From Centroberyx gerrardi (lineage: Eukaryota > Chordata > Actinopteri > Beryciformes > Berycidae): a stretch of 64,000 nt of DNA. Position numbers and translations under genes: made by a program. Below, piece by piece: positions 1 to 13,387 of this stretch (position 1 is the first letter of the stretch; every line of letters starts with the position of its first letter). The stretch covers positions 21,531,156 to 21,595,155 of the forward strand of contig NC_135998.1 in NCBI RefSeq assembly GCF_048128805.1. The letters are read 5' to 3'. The notes under the pieces are model-generated. The model worked only from the letters and a program-made list of their open reading frames with translations. It did no database searches and was not told the origin of the DNA.

Positions 1-3000
1 GAACAGTTCACACAGTTGTGATAAATGCTGTCAGTTTAGCTTTAATAAATCTCCTGTGTGCACAGAGCTATTTAAAACATATTTAAATATTTAAAACCAT
101 ATTACAACCCTGCGTCGCTGGCAAATAGCAAGGCAATAAAGCAGCTACTAACCGCTACTGAGTGTTCCCGTCAAACATGTGAACACTGTGTGGCTGTCAA
201 AGCCAAATCCTCTGCCAGGACAGTTGCTTCTGCTCTGATCTGTGTAATACAGCTATTCCTCACAACTGTATTGTATATAGAGCATTACTTCCTCTATTGA
301 AAAAAACGAAGAAGAAATCTTATCTTAATGGGCAAGTGAAGTCAAATCAAAATATAGGTTTTTTTCTTAGGGAAAGTCCACTGAAAATTGTGAGTTCAGT
401 TCAGCTACATTTATTATTTGTTAATGTGAAGTTGTTGTTTTTTTTACACTGAAAATTGAATAATTCATTGAATAATGAATAATAGTAGATTATGTTCATC
501 AGCTAAACTCTCTTCTCCCCAGACTTAGCATCAGTTCTCCTGGGGCCATTGTTCTTTGAGTAAGAGCAACATCTGTGCTGTGCTTTTCCAAAAACTTCCA
601 TGCTCCATTTTTTTTCATGTTTCAGCTGGTAGAAGAGACAAAGGGGACAATGCTGCCCTACAGAGGCAGTAACTTCAATTCTGCTCAAGAATGAAACTGT
701 CTCTTTGGTAATACTAGACATGCTTTGCCATGCAGGTAAATATCCTGGTCTCTATTTGTTGTGGGCCAAGTAAAACTGAGGATAATAATTATAGCAAGAT
801 GTAACAGAGAAACCAAGGAAAAATCATAGTAACTTCACTTAGTACACTGAACCTTTGTTGCATCACTCTTTTAAGTCGTGTGCTAAGCCTTTGTATCATT
901 GCAGTGAAGCTATGATATTTTGGCTAGCAAAATACAAGCAACAGTATTGGCTAGCAGTCATCTATGACATTAAAGTCTGATTAAAAAATCAAATCCCAGC
1001 AAACAAAATCTGTTTGATTTATTACATAATGAAAAGTGTATGTTTGCATTACATTTGTAACAGTAGGGTTCTGTTTCTACTCTTATATGCCTCTGTGTCC
1101 ACTCCCCTTGACCAGTGTGTCTATCAGTCTGTCAGTTTTCACGTCTGTTCTCCTCAAGAATATCTTCGGATGATGACACTAAACCAGACTTTTTTTGTAT
1201 GCACACGCACTCATTTTTCAGAATTTACACAAATTTACCTCACCATTTTTCAAAGATTACTAATAATAGTTTTTATCTCAGTGATATGTAAAATATTATA
1301 TCATTTCAGTATTTAATCAATATTTTCAGATCAAATGCATTGTTTTATTGTTTACTGCTATACCATGGTGATCATTTGTATTGATTACATGATTCTTTGC
1401 TCACAGTCTTTGAATAAAGGTGATTAAAATCAATATATTATCAAAGGTGTACATCTTTTGTCTCATACAGCCAGTTGTTTTCACTGTAATGTTTGTTTAT
1501 TACAAAAGTTAATATGATTATTGAAAAGAACATTTTTTAGTTGTGATGTTTATTAGCTGTCAAAGCCATCCAGTATGCCAAGCTAACAATATTTAATGTT
1601 GTCAGACAGTTTTAGCGAAGGTGTTGAGGGAAAAGAGCAGAGGGAGAAATGTTGGCACGCTCTAGAAACTCCAGAAATCCAGGCGCTACTCAGGGGAAGA
1701 GCAACACAGTCTGTTGCGCACTTCTGAAAAGGTCTGCAACATGTTCAGTCGCTCTGCATGCATTTTTGCTCACAACATTTATACATCTTTTCCTGACTAC
1801 TGTGGAAGCCTATTAAATTATGATGATATCAGTCCTTGACTGAAATAAAACAACAGCACAAGAAGACAGATGTTTTGCTGAAGTGTTATTTAGACACGTC
1901 AATGTACCAACAACCAGAGACTGAGGCTGGTCCTACTAGCTTGAAACAGCCCACCAAGCAGTTCAGAAACCCCCTGATTCAAATAATCAAAGACTTAAAC
2001 AGCCTTAAAACAGCCTGTTCAGCAGTTCAAAAACCATATTGTGTTAACAACAGATGCTAATGGAATGGCTGACACTACTGGTTAGAAACAGCACACACAG
2101 CAATTAAGGAACCAGATTGTATCAGTTAACAATATTGCCCTACAAAGCCAAAAAACAGTAACTTCATGAATAGTGAAACTGAAAAACATGACCTCAGGGT
2201 TTATTTCTTGTCCCGACAAAAGCATTGCTGTAACAGTAGTGGACTGTATATTATTTAATAGTATTAAAAGTGATAATCCACAAGATTCTAGTTATTCTTG
2301 ATTTTGGCGACAGCTTTGGTGATAAGCGGTCATTGCTTTGGTGTTTTCTGCTGCATTCCCATGCAAACCTGGCAGCAGTGTCAACAGTACTTTGACATCA
2401 CTGGGCTGACAAGGAGTGTTAAATAATAATAAAAAGAAAAGAGTTATCAGTCCTTCTGATCCTAAAAAGTCCAAAGAAGAGATAAAACAAGAATAAGAAT
2501 CTGAGGTATAAAGATCCATAACAAAACATAAAAAAGAAGGTCTACTCTTTCTTAATCATCACTCAAACAAAAAACAGTTCCCCTTACCTTAAATGCAGTA
2601 AGGGTGGCAAAAAACATTCACGGTACTTATCCAGCCCATCTAAATTAAAGGGTAGAAAGGACAGGAAGAGACCTACAGAGAACAATAGACATGCATTAGA
2701 CAGGCATTGCTGATGTCTTTGGGAAGCAGGCTGGTCATGCTTTGCTCTAGTCCACCTTTACTATAACATATATGTGGCAGAGGCCTAATAATCTCAATCA
2801 ATGCATAAAAGCTTAACAATACTCAACTGCCAGGAGTGATCACTGTTGCTGCCGAGGATGGACGGTACCACGATCCAAGCCAATCGAAGCACCGACCAAC
2901 TCACTTCTCAACAATTAGCCCAATACAACTGATGTGTTCTGTTCATACACTGCCAGCCTACCGGCCCAGGATATGTAGGTAGAGGCCTTGCTGGGTAACT

Positions 3001-3408
3001 GGGGCTGCTGTGCTTTTGGCTCCGACATGGCTTGGCATTTTGGTGGCGGAACTAGTTTGTCACCATCAAAGGCGACTGAGCCGCCTTCACTCCCACCCCA
3101 TTGGCTCAGCGAGGACACGTGGCTGCCCTCGTAGGCTAGTTCATTTGTCCATCAAACCTCATAGATCAGTTAAATTGTCTATAGGGGATCAGTGGTAGTC
3201 TGGAAAGGGTTTGCTGGCCGGAATGACAATTCAAATGCAATACAGACACACTGCAAATGAGGGTAGGCTTGACAAAACAGTCCACCTGGAAGTATGAGTC
3301 ACTGCACACAATATAAATAAATGGTCACACCAAAGAATATCACAACACACTACACACAAAAATAAGTCATACCTGTCATGTATCACAACTAACAATGTGT
3401 AAAACACA
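1..3408. other. Intergenic, no gene seen
   Basis: This stretch is AT-rich and broken by stops in all frames. The open frames are under about 100 codons, have no recognisable domain and show no splice-linked partners. I see no RNA gene. The part from about 2830 to 3200 is more GC-rich and could be an old repeat, but I cannot name it. Confidence 0.6.
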
Positions 3409-3409
3409 G

Positions 3410-3640
3410 CTGTTTGACATTTGACATACATAGTGAACAAAAGAGGACCCAAGATGGAACCTTGAGGTACTCCACTAGTAAGCTGTACTGGGGAGGATAC
3501 AGAGCTAGACCAGGCAACAGAGAATTGCCTATCTAAGATAAATGACAGCCAATCCATAGCAGTGTCTGCAATTTCTACAAAAACTCCAAGATTATAATTT
3601 AAAATCATATATCAACTGTGTCAAAGGCAGTCCAGATTAG
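3410..3640 (-). mobile_element. LINE reverse-transcriptase fragment
   Basis: Read on the minus strand, an open frame carries the reverse-transcriptase motif SGVPQGSILGPLLF, typical of the palm of non-LTR (Rex1/L2-like) elements. It is preceded in broken frame by AFDTVD, the catalytic aspartate region. After the motif the similarity stops abruptly near 3410. The piece is about 230 bp, frameshifted and 5'- and 3'-truncated, so it is a dead fragment. The clade assignment is by motif style only. Confidence 0.75.
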
Positions 3641-4984
3641 ACTAAAGAAGAGGCTGCAAATGGAACAGAGTCAATTAACTGTTTATGATAGAAAGAATAT
3701 TGGGGCAAATAGTTGCGATAATGTAGTTGGTATTGCAATATGAAATATGTCTCCAAATAAGAATAATGTGCTTTATACTGTTTTTCAAATAAATACTCAT
3801 ACTAATCCTATACATATACTGTATAATTATGGGAAAACTTTAGTTCCAATCACAGGGATGTTTAATTCATTGATTTTTTTTATGCAATGGATTTATTTCT
3901 TTATTATGCCCTGTTTTTCATGGTTGTTCTTTATAGTGTTTTGTAAACTTTGTTTTTATAAATGTACTACTGTGTATCAAGTGTATTATTAAAGTATGTT
4001 GTTGTGAATCAGGCTGATGACGAGTACTCACTAAGTCTAGATTCAAAACAGCTGCTGCCCTTTATCAGAGTCTTTATCTGTTTATTCAGGTTAGATGCCA
4101 GGCGTAGTAAGGTTTAATCCTAATCCACTTGCATCTTGTTGTTTTGTTTAAGTGGTCACGGGGCTTGTCCAAGAGACTTGGCTGTGCTGTTCACAACCCT
4201 TGGCCAGTGTGAGTTTGTGATGGCTCAGAGCTTGTAGCTACAGAGGGAGCATGTCCAAGACGTTGCCTATTCAAGTGCAACACTACAGCCACTGGAACAA
4301 CATGTGCTGTGCCTGGGAAATGGATGTGTCTGAGAAGATAACTCATTAATTTCTGTTTTTTCTCAAATTACATCTGTGTGGTTGGCAAGAAAAATGTCAA
4401 GGTTTCTCCCAAGACGCTGAAGAACTGAAGGGAGGGAATGAGACAGAGGTAACGTGGCCAGGTAAGCTTTCTTTGGGCCATTCTGCATTTCTATATGGCT
4501 GTGAGATTGTCATTTTTCCTATCAAAGAATAGATTTGCTAACACTTTGATAAGCCTCTTCAACGTCAATTCAAGTACCACTGGCATTTTTTGTATCAATA
4601 TATTCACAATCTAAGTAATTGTTTTGTTTTTATTTGCTGTATATGATTTAATAAGATAAAGGATCTAATAATTAGAGAACTATGTAAAAGAAATTATGTT
4701 GTGGTGACATGGATGGAATAGTAGAATAATCCCTAATCATGAGCCATATAGCGATTATTGATACAGACAAGCATCGTACTGCTGATCATGTGTTAATATT
4801 TGTGCATTCTGTGGTCAGAATATAAAACTGAAGAAAGATGTCATCATTTAGAGCCATTTTTACAATACTTATTATATATACAGATCTATTATTGTATTAT
4901 TGCCTATTCCCAAAACACAAGCTCAAATAGCTCAAACATATGTGAATGTGTCTTTGTCTGTGCCAGTGAAAAGAGCAAAGGGTC
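3641..4984. other. Upstream region of ppef2
   Basis: No protein gene is visible. A possible non-coding first exon could end at a GTAACG donor near 4450, but nothing confirms it. No TATA box or CpG island stands out before the ppef2 start codon at 4985. Confidence 0.35.
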
Positions 4985-7900
4985 ATGGGATGTGGCATGG
5001 CAAAATCAGAACAGCTGAAGAAATGCGAAAAAGGTAAATCTTTTACCAGAATAATTGAAATGAAATGTCAAGGTTCAAAGAAAAGTTATAGATAGGGAGA
5101 AGAATTATCACTATCCATTTATTGTAATCATTGATTCCTTCCATTGCATTCATTCAATGTTATCTTTCTCATTTTATAGCAAGCATCTTAGTTCCAGGTA
5201 AATATGGTTTTGATTTCATCATTTAGTAACTCTGCTTGTGCTCAAAATTACATTGCCCTAACCCTAACCCTAACCCTTGTAAAATATAAATCTTCATTAG
5301 TAATGTTTGTTTTACTTTATGCAACCTGTGAAGCTGCCACTGGTGAGTCTTTGTAGTCACTGTAGAGGAGGACGAATATTAACAACATAATCACGTTCTT
5401 CAACTTTCTCTCTGCCATGCTTCCTTCCCCAGCTATCAGGGCAGCTCTGCTGATCCAGCGCTGGTACCGTCAGTATGTGGCACGGCTGGAGATGAGACGC
5501 AGGTGCACTTGGAACATCTTCCAGTCTATTGAATATGCAGGAGAACAGGATCAGATCAAGGTGAGATTGGAGAGATAGATTATGAAACATAACACATCAT
5601 ATGAAAAGATTTACACAGTCATGTAAAGCTTGAGTCAATCTTAAATGTACACTGCAACTAGTTACCTGCTCTGAACAGGACTGTGGGCATTTTTTACATG
5701 TGCATTTAGATACCTATGCGCATCTTGCATGGTGGTTCAAAATGCTTCCCTTATTGACCTAACTGCAGTTTTTTTCTACTGGTCTATAGACAAACACATT
5801 TCTTTGATGCTACAAATAAAATGTAATTTTCAAACAATCCTTTCCCCGCCTATGCAGCTCTACAATTTCTTTGGCTACCTGATGGACCACTTCACTCCAG
5901 CCAGTAGTGAGAGTAAGACAATGCCTCTCAATCTCTGTTTAATTCATTGAGTTATGTGTAGGTTCCATTAGATTACTGACAGTGAGCTAATCTGAGCCCA
6001 ATCTACCCCCTGGTGAGGAACATGATGTGGCTTCCCTCTATTAATTTATCTCCCTCTCTTTCCTTCTCTCTCTTTACATTAGGAAATCTTATCTCTCACA
6101 TATTCCGTGAGAATAACATCTGTCGTGACATAGAATGGGAGAGATACTTCTGCTACAAGAGTATTGAGGTACCTGACATCTACACTGGCCCCCATCTAAC
6201 CTTTCCCATGACTATCTGCGGGGCATCGGAGCTGGTAGAAGCCTTCAAGCACAAACAAGTAGGTACATAGGCACACAAAGCATGCAGATGGTAGACACAC
6301 ACACCGACAAAAAAATTCACATTCAGACAATTACATAAACAGACAGTCACATAAACATGCAACAACACATGCACACACACTCATAGAAGTACACACAGAG
6401 ACACATAAACACAAGTTAGAGACAGAAATACTCTCTAATTGTCGGAAATATTGTCTTCAGCGCCCCATTTATTCGTGTTTGTTTTTTCCTAGTAGCAGCT
6501 CCATTCTCGATATGTTCTGCAACTTCTTGGAGAAACTTGGAGGCTACTAAGAATTCTCCCCAATATCAACCATGTCTCTACCTGCCACACCAAGGAGATC
6601 ACCATATGTGGTACACAGCAGCAGGCCGCTTGTAGCCGCATTTTGCTCTGATATTTTCTCATACATTTCTTTTTATTCCTAGTGTATTTCTAGATAGGAA
6701 TTCTTAGTATGCGCTCACAACTATCTCTATCTCTATGCAAAATGGCAATAAATATTTATGCATCGTTGTTTGTTTTGCTCCAGGAGATTTACATGGGCAC
6801 CTTGAAGATCTACTGTTAGTATTCTATAAGGTGTGTAAACAGATCAAATCACAACATGCAAATCACTCTGTGGTAGGCTAACGATGATGATCATGTCTGG
6901 CATAACATATTTTCAGTGAGGGATAACCAGCTTTCCATTTCATTTTAATTGCCATCTGCTATTGGCAGATCTTTGGTGCCAGGTGATGTCACCATTTGTT
7001 GTACACCATAGAAGGTGACATCACCTGGTAGCAAAGATCAGCCAATAGCAGATGGCAATTTCAGGAACATGCTTTTGACCATTAGATGTCAGGCTTCACA
7101 CATATTTGGGTTTGTTAAGTTAGGCTACTCTTTAATTAACATTGTAACTCAACCTGTCCAGAATGGCTTGCCCTCCTCTGAGAAACCCTACGTCTTCAAT
7201 GGAGACTTTGTGGATCGTGGCAAATATTCCTTGGAGATTCTTCTCATCTTGTTTGCGTTCCTGCTGGTCTATCCCAATGATGTCCATCTGAACAGAGGGA
7301 ACCATGAGGATCACATTGTTAACCTGAGGTGGGCTTGGTAGATGGCCCACACAACAGGCCTTCTCTCGATAATTTTAAGGCAATTCAGTTACATTCAGTG
7401 CTTTGTTCTGCCTCTGCTGAAATATTTTTGTTTAGTATTAGTTTTGTTTTGTATTTTCCTCACAGTATACTTATAGATGGCTTTATGCAATTAAAGTGGA
7501 TTTGCCAGTTGTGTCCTGACTATATTTAATGTACCTCAACAACCTACAAGTGGTCTGAATGCTAATCTGCCTATTCCTCCTGTATTTATTCCAGATATGG
7601 TTTTACCAAAGAAGTTCTGGGAAAATATAGGGTAGGTCTTGTGTCTTGTGCATGTTGCTTTAACACAGGAATTATATTATTCTCAGCCAATATTAGCCTA
7701 TTCTAATCTCCATGAAGACCCATGTGCAATTCTGCTTCTACCTCATTCAGCCAGAATGTATAAATGTAACTGTAATAGGGCCCTAACTAGACTGAATCTA
7801 TTTCAGTATGTGTGATGTGGGTCACTTTTTCTCCCTGTGGCCTGAGGAGAGTCAGCGAAACAGCTGCACCAAGCCTGACTCCAATGTGGAGAGATGTTGT

Positions 7901-10900
7901 CTAAAGTGGGGTCATGGCACTGGAACAGGCGTTAGCAAGCTGGCACAGAATGACAGCGGATTAACTTCTGCTTGCAGGACATGGATCTTTATTAGATTTA
8001 GTTTAGTAGATTACGTAATGTGATAATGCCGACCAAAAATGGCATGTGTATCAATACCCTAAATTAAATTTTTTGTCAAATCATATTAGGAGGATAATCA
8101 TTCCCCTAATTGTATGTGAAATGTACAGTAAGCCTCCATTGCTTGACTTGGTCGGTAGGTTCATGGCAAGAAGATCCTGAAGCTTCTCCAGAAGATCTTC
8201 GGCTGGCTGCCTCTGGCCACAGTAATTGATCAAAAGGTGCTGATTGTGCATGGAGGGATCTCTGACACTACAGACCTTAACCTAATAGCCGAAGTGGACA
8301 GGCACAAAGTAAGTGGGGATTCCAACAACATCAAATTAGAGTATTATGGACCTTTTATAAGCAGCTAATCCAGAAATATTATTCTTCCCCTCAAAAATCC
8401 AACCATGTATCTATGTGTGTGTGTAATGTCTGTGAATGTGCGCAGTATGTGTCAGCCCTCAGGCCGGCTATGCGGAGCGGTCAGGCAGTCAATGGCAGTG
8501 GGTATCAGAATATGGACGATGATGAACAGGACTCTGGGCCAGTGGAGGGCCGGCGCCGGGTGCGTTCTCTGACCCACCACAGCCCAGGCCTGGGTCCCAG
8601 GCATGACCTCCAGCGCCGCTCTCTCCACAACCTGCCCGTGAGCAGTCACGTCAACTGCTCAGTGGAGGAGGAGCTAAAGAGGAGGCGCAGGCAGGCCGGG
8701 TTCAACCAGTCCTATGGAGACCTGAAGAAGTCCGTCTCCTCTGACTCAGACCCAGAGTCTGGAGAAATAATGGAGACATATGGACATGAGTGGAAGCAAG
8801 TAAGTGAGAGGAAGGACATTAGATTGCATTCATTTGTCAGTTGTGCCAGATTGATCATCCACATGCTCATTTTCAGATTCACACTCTTTTTGGAGGGGCA
8901 GTTGACAGTGTAGAATTCCTTAGTATCACTGATCTCCTTTGGCCATTCAGATTGTCGACGTGTTGTGGAGTGACCCCATGCCCCAGGATGGCTGCATGCC
9001 CAATGAGGTGCGCGGCGGAGGCTGTTACTGGGGGCCGGATGTCACTGAGAAAGTGCTAAGGAGACATAACCTCCAGCTCCTCATCCGCTCCCACGAGTGC
9101 AAACAGGACGGCTATGAGTTTTGCCACAACCGCAGGGTGAGCATACAGAGGCATGAGGTAGAGGGGTTGGCAGGAAAGAAGTGCATACATCAGAATACTG
9201 GTTCCCCATTGACAACAATCTTTTACAAACCAGGTGCATTACATAAGTCGCAGCACCATGTATTGTGCAGTCCCAACTGTCCTCTGTTGTGTCCAGGTGC
9301 TGACTATATTTTCAGCGTCTAACTACTATGAGGTGGGCAGTAACAGAGGAGCATACATCAGAATGGGCCCTGATCTGGTTCCCCACTTCATTCAGTACCA
9401 GGCCAGCCGAACCAGCCGAGACCTCACCCTCAGACAAAGGTACATGAAGAAACTACACACAAGAATTCAAATTTCTGCGCCAAGGAGAGCATTTTGAGTT
9501 ATTTACTGATCGCTGGATCAAAATAGAGTAGTGTGGCGCACGAAGACAGAAAAAGATACTTTTGAGAACACTATGTGAAATTATACAGGCACAACCAGGC
9601 TCAATTGAGACAATGTGATCAGCCAATAAAATAATACTTCATAAATTTGTTTAAAGATGTTGCTGTCTCAGTGATTCCAAGATTTATACAGTATTAGATA
9701 AAATATGACAAAATACTTTTTATTCTCCACCTGTTCTTTGTCAGTGTTGGTCAGACAGAGAGATCAGCTCTGCGAGCACTGAGGGAACAGCTGTTTGTAC
9801 ATAAGTCTGATCTCATCGGTGCCTTCCAGGAATACGACCCCAAAAACACAGGTACTAAACCAGACAAACTGTTGTAAATCAATCAGCGATGGTGATTTTT
9901 GACACTTTGCACTATATCTGTCTAACATACCTGGCACTTGAATAGCCTGACAAACAAAACCCAACATGAAAGGCAAAGTAAATCAAGTATACTAGCTAAA
10001 TTTTTTAGCTATTCTGCAAGCAAACTAGACTCAGAATTCTCCACATCACAATTGCTGTCAGGACTTTGGCTTCCATTTGCTGAGTCAGCGCATGTTGAGA
10101 TGATGAGGAAGTCCTCTGAAACCCAAGTCATACACAGCAGAAGAGTGCTTATTCATCACCATCTAGTGGCAGTGTATCAAAATGTAAATCATGGCTCAAA
10201 AATGAGTCCGTTAACGACACCTCTCCTGTCTGTCTCCTAGGTACGATCTCTCTAAAGCACTGGGCCAGTGCCACAGAGAGGGTGCTGAAGCTGGGTCTGC
10301 CCTGGAGGGTGCTGCGCTCTCAGCTTGTCAACTACACCCACGATGGTATGCTGGACTACCAACAGTGGATCAGGGAGCTCTCCATCACTGAGCCCAAGCC
10401 AGAGGTCCGCCTTATCCTCACACACACGCAAACACAAAATTTAGATGTAAATATTCTAATGGCATCAATACGGTTATTCCTTCCACTATGGTAAACATTT
10501 TGTCTCTTGCATGACAGATGTCCAACACCAGTATCCTGGAGACCATGTACAAAAACCACTCCAACCTGGAGACCATCTTCCGAATCATAGACACAGATCA
10601 CTCAGGTCAGTAAGCAGCTTAGCCTAGATACTAAATACTGCCCTTCTCTACAGTATCTATTCGCAGCATCTGACCCTCTCTCCAAGCCTCTCAACTGCAG
10701 GGAATATAATACCCCCACATGTTGAGGGGGCTTACGATCAAGGGCTTTATAGATGGTATAGATGGTTGACATAGATACATGCATAAATCTCTGGGGTGGG
10801 GGTTTAAACTTAAAAAGTATTTTGTTCATAAAACACCTGGACATTCTAAGCCCAACTGAAAGTGAATGAGCCAAAACTCATGTTCATATTCTTGAGACTC

Positions 10901-11176
10901 TGAAGTCACGATTATTTAAATTTACTTTTTATATGTAACAAATTTGCACAGTGTACAACTAAGGCCTCTCCCTCTCCCCGTCTCCTTCTAGGTCTGATCT
11001 CGTTTGAGGAGTTCCATCAGACCTGGAAACTCCTGAGCTCCCACCTTAAGACGGAGATCAGTGACAAGGCCATTGCAGACTTGGCCCTTAGCATTGACTT
11101 CAACAAGGATGGCAGCATCGATATCAATGAGTTTATGGAGGCCTTCCGGCTGGTGGACCTCAGTGCCCACATGTAG
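4985..11176 (+). CDS. ppef2: Serine/threonine-protein phosphatase with EF-hands 2 (16 exons, 716 aa)
   Basis: Exons: 4985-5033, 5433-5560, 5858-5912, 6083-6258, 6496-6610, 6784-6830, 7162-7328, 7595-7631, 8159-8308, 8446-8799, 8951-9136, 9297-9439, 9745-9851, 10241-10404, 10518-10605, 10992-11176. All junctions are GT-AG and all phases close. The protein starts MGCG, fitting N-myristoylation as in other PPEFs. Residues 17-45 hold a calmodulin-binding IQ motif. The PPP metal-site motifs are GDLHG (175-179), GDFVDRG (204-210), GNHE (236-239), HGG (289-291) and RSHE (472-475). Exon 10 (309-426) encodes the basic, variable insert that PPEFs carry inside the catalytic domain. Two canonical EF-hand loops lie at 651-662 and 691-702. 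Human PPEF2 is 753 aa, so this is near full length. The family acts in photoreceptors and sensory neurons, dephosphorylating phospho-Ser/Thr under Ca2+/calmodulin control. The exon 14 donor (GTCCGC) is weak. The ppef1 paralogue is less likely because of sequence and the nup54/scarb2 neighbourhood. Confidence 0.95.
5256..5277. repeat. Short interstitial CCCTAA array
   Basis: About three and a half copies of CCCTAA, the vertebrate telomere repeat, lie in ppef2 intron 1. The array is too short to mark a chromosome end. Confidence 0.85.
6947..7060. repeat. Long near-perfect inverted repeat (hairpin) in ppef2 intron 6
   Basis: The arms are 6947-6993 and 7014-7060, 47 nt each, separated by a 20-nt loop. 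Only about three positions mismatch. It lies wholly within the intron between exons 6 and 7. A decayed palindromic MITE or foldback element is the simplest reading. Confidence 0.85.
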
Positions 11177-11515
11177 AGCTGGAGCAGCACCATGTTAGGG
11201 GTCCCTGTTGATCTGCTGCTGCATAGAACACACTAAGTATTGTCTGGGGTAGACTGGTTCACCAGGATCACCATGTCTGGGGAGATTTGAATGATCATTT
11301 TGTCCATGTTTCTACACCATGTGGCCATAGGGCGGTGATCTAGTCTGTATCGTTTGGCCAGGCAAAACCTTGTGGTACTCACTTTTTCAGCGTTTAGCTC
11401 TTTTCTACCTCCTAGATTTGCCGTGATAGGCTAAGGGTGTATTTTAAGGGTTTGGTGGAATTTAATGATGATGATCAGCTGTTTAATAATGAATAAAAAA
11501 CATCCAAAACATGTT
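11177..11515 (+). other. ppef2: ppef2 3' UTR (inferred)
   Basis: This is the non-coding sequence between the ppef2 stop codon (TAG at 11174-11176) and just past an AATAAA signal at 11492. Its extent is inferred from that signal alone. Confidence 0.55.
11492..11497 (+). terminator. ppef2: Candidate polyadenylation signal of ppef2
   Basis: A perfect AATAAA lies 316 nt after the ppef2 stop codon. It is the first canonical hexamer downstream on the plus strand. A second one follows near 11589. Confidence 0.6.
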
Positions 11516-13387
11516 TTCTTGTCTTTGCCTTTCATGTTGACATACATTTTTCGTAGGAAGGATGGAGTATGCAAGGACAACTTTTGAAATAAAGGGCTGG
11601 GTCTTGTGATTATGTGTAAAATGAAAGTGGATACAAATGAAGCCTTGCATTAGAGAAAAGCTTTTAATATGAAATAGTCTTGCTGTTGACAATGTCTGAC
11701 CCAAAAAGGTTAAAAATGAAAAGGTGAAAAGAGGTCTTTTTAGGGCCACTGAAAGGATAAATTAAGTTTAGCCGGGAAATTCTTGCTGACAGCTGGACAA
11801 AGAGTGCAGTCTATTTAAACTGGGAAAACGTACCTGTCTGCTCTGCTCAGTGGCTGTTGCTTGATGTTGCTGCTTGCTGCATGTGCGTGCTTGGCTGGTT
11901 GCTCACCCACCACCCCATCTACCACCGGCTGGTTCTGCTGTTATGTAGGCTACTGTACGGGGGATTTGGTGTGCTCCCTGGCTGGTAGGTAGTGCACTCC
12001 GTATGTACACAGGCAGTACATACTGCCGTTCTTATACAATAAAATCTTAATCCAATATGCTTCCTGGCTGAACTTGTTTTGTCGTTCAGCCTCCTGGGGT
12101 TTGTATTCAATTGTGTGCTGCAAAGAGAATTCGCAGTTGAAATGTCGATATTCTAACAAAAATGGGGTCACAGGGGCTTTTCTCTCAATTCAATTCCAGA
12201 TATCATGATGTCTGAGTGAAACTCAATAACTGAATCTGCAGGACTGCCTGGGGAGGCACAGTAAGATTCAACATATGTTCTCAGAGAACCATTTTGTTAT
12301 TCAGACCCTTGGCATGTGGATGACCCTAGGGCAAGAGGGGATATAATCTGTCTGAAAGCTGCTTAATCAGTTCAATGCCAATCAGTCTTTCATCCCTATG
12401 GGGATGTGAATCCAGGACATGAATCCTATCATCTCAAGCCCTTCTGTGACGGGGTGCTGGAAAGGGCTTTGACATAAACAAGGTGTAGAACGGGACAGAC
12501 CATGCTTTAAGGTTTAAATAGAAGGAAAGTCTGAATAAAGTGGCAAACACAGGGAACCAGAGATGTCTCATATTGCCTCCATGTAGGTATATCTAACCAC
12601 GGTATATTCAGGTAAATAATGGGGGATACAGATGGGCAGTCAAGAGAATGGCACCGTTTACATGGCAATACATGGAGCAAAACACTGGATTCGAGGAAGC
12701 TCTCATTTTGAATTCAATTTTAATAATATTCTTAAAGCAGCATAAAAAAGTCAAAGCAACAAAAACATGTATTTACAACGTGTTCAATCACGTCACACAC
12801 TCAATCCCACAAACTGTTTACATGCCAGTCACATTCATAGTCTTATATCCATAATCTGATTTGCCAAACAACAAGCTATTATTAGACACTGTTGAGCCTT
12901 TCCGCCAACGTCTCCATCATTCCAGAATGCACAGATTAACCAATCATTTGCTTCTTCTAGTTATGCTGGTACAGATTGTGGGATAAGGATTGCATAAACA
13001 AAGTTTTGATAAACCTGCCAAAGTGGGCATTTCTTTAATAGAAACTGACTGCTGATTGGAAAACAAAGAGAGCAACTACTCCAGATTTATCTTTCTGACA
13101 TATCTGACGTTCACATATCTTCCCCCCAGTGGAACTTGTGCAACAGATTAGTTAAAAAAACAAAACACAAAATTCCTGTTTACATTAATCCAACACCATT
13201 TAGTGCACTGGGGTCGTCTCAACAAGTTCACTCTCGAGTGCATGTTTAAGGAAATAAGAGTATCAGAAAGAACATTTTGACTTTTCTCGATGAAAGGCAT
13301 GTCACTTTGCAGAGGATTGATATTGAGAAGGAGAGAGAGTCTAAGTGTGTGTGTGTGTGTGTTTGGTAGGGTAGGCAGGGCAGGTGT
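11516..13387. other. Convergent spacer between ppef2 and nup54
   Basis: The two genes end tail to tail here. The right part should contain the nup54 3' UTR (minus strand), but I saw no unambiguous AATAAA for it. No gene, RNA or named repeat was recognised. Confidence 0.5.
13344..13362. repeat. Short (TG)n
   Basis: A TG dinucleotide run lies just 3' of the nup54 stop codon, within its probable 3' UTR. Confidence 0.7.

Noticed and set aside
1014..1316. A 100-codon open frame as a small gene
   Set aside because: No domain, poor start context, hydrophobic AT-rich composition expected by chance, and no splice-linked exons.
5256..5277. Telomere or chromosome end
   Set aside because: Only three to four CCCTAA units, within an intron of ppef2.
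6947..7060. A microRNA gene
   Set aside because: Arms of 47 bp with very few mismatches are longer and more regular than most vertebrate pre-miRNAs; a foldback element is more likely without small-RNA data.
8452..8649. Open frame opposite ppef2 exon 10
   Set aside because: It is the antisense shadow of a GC-rich coding exon with no independent evidence.
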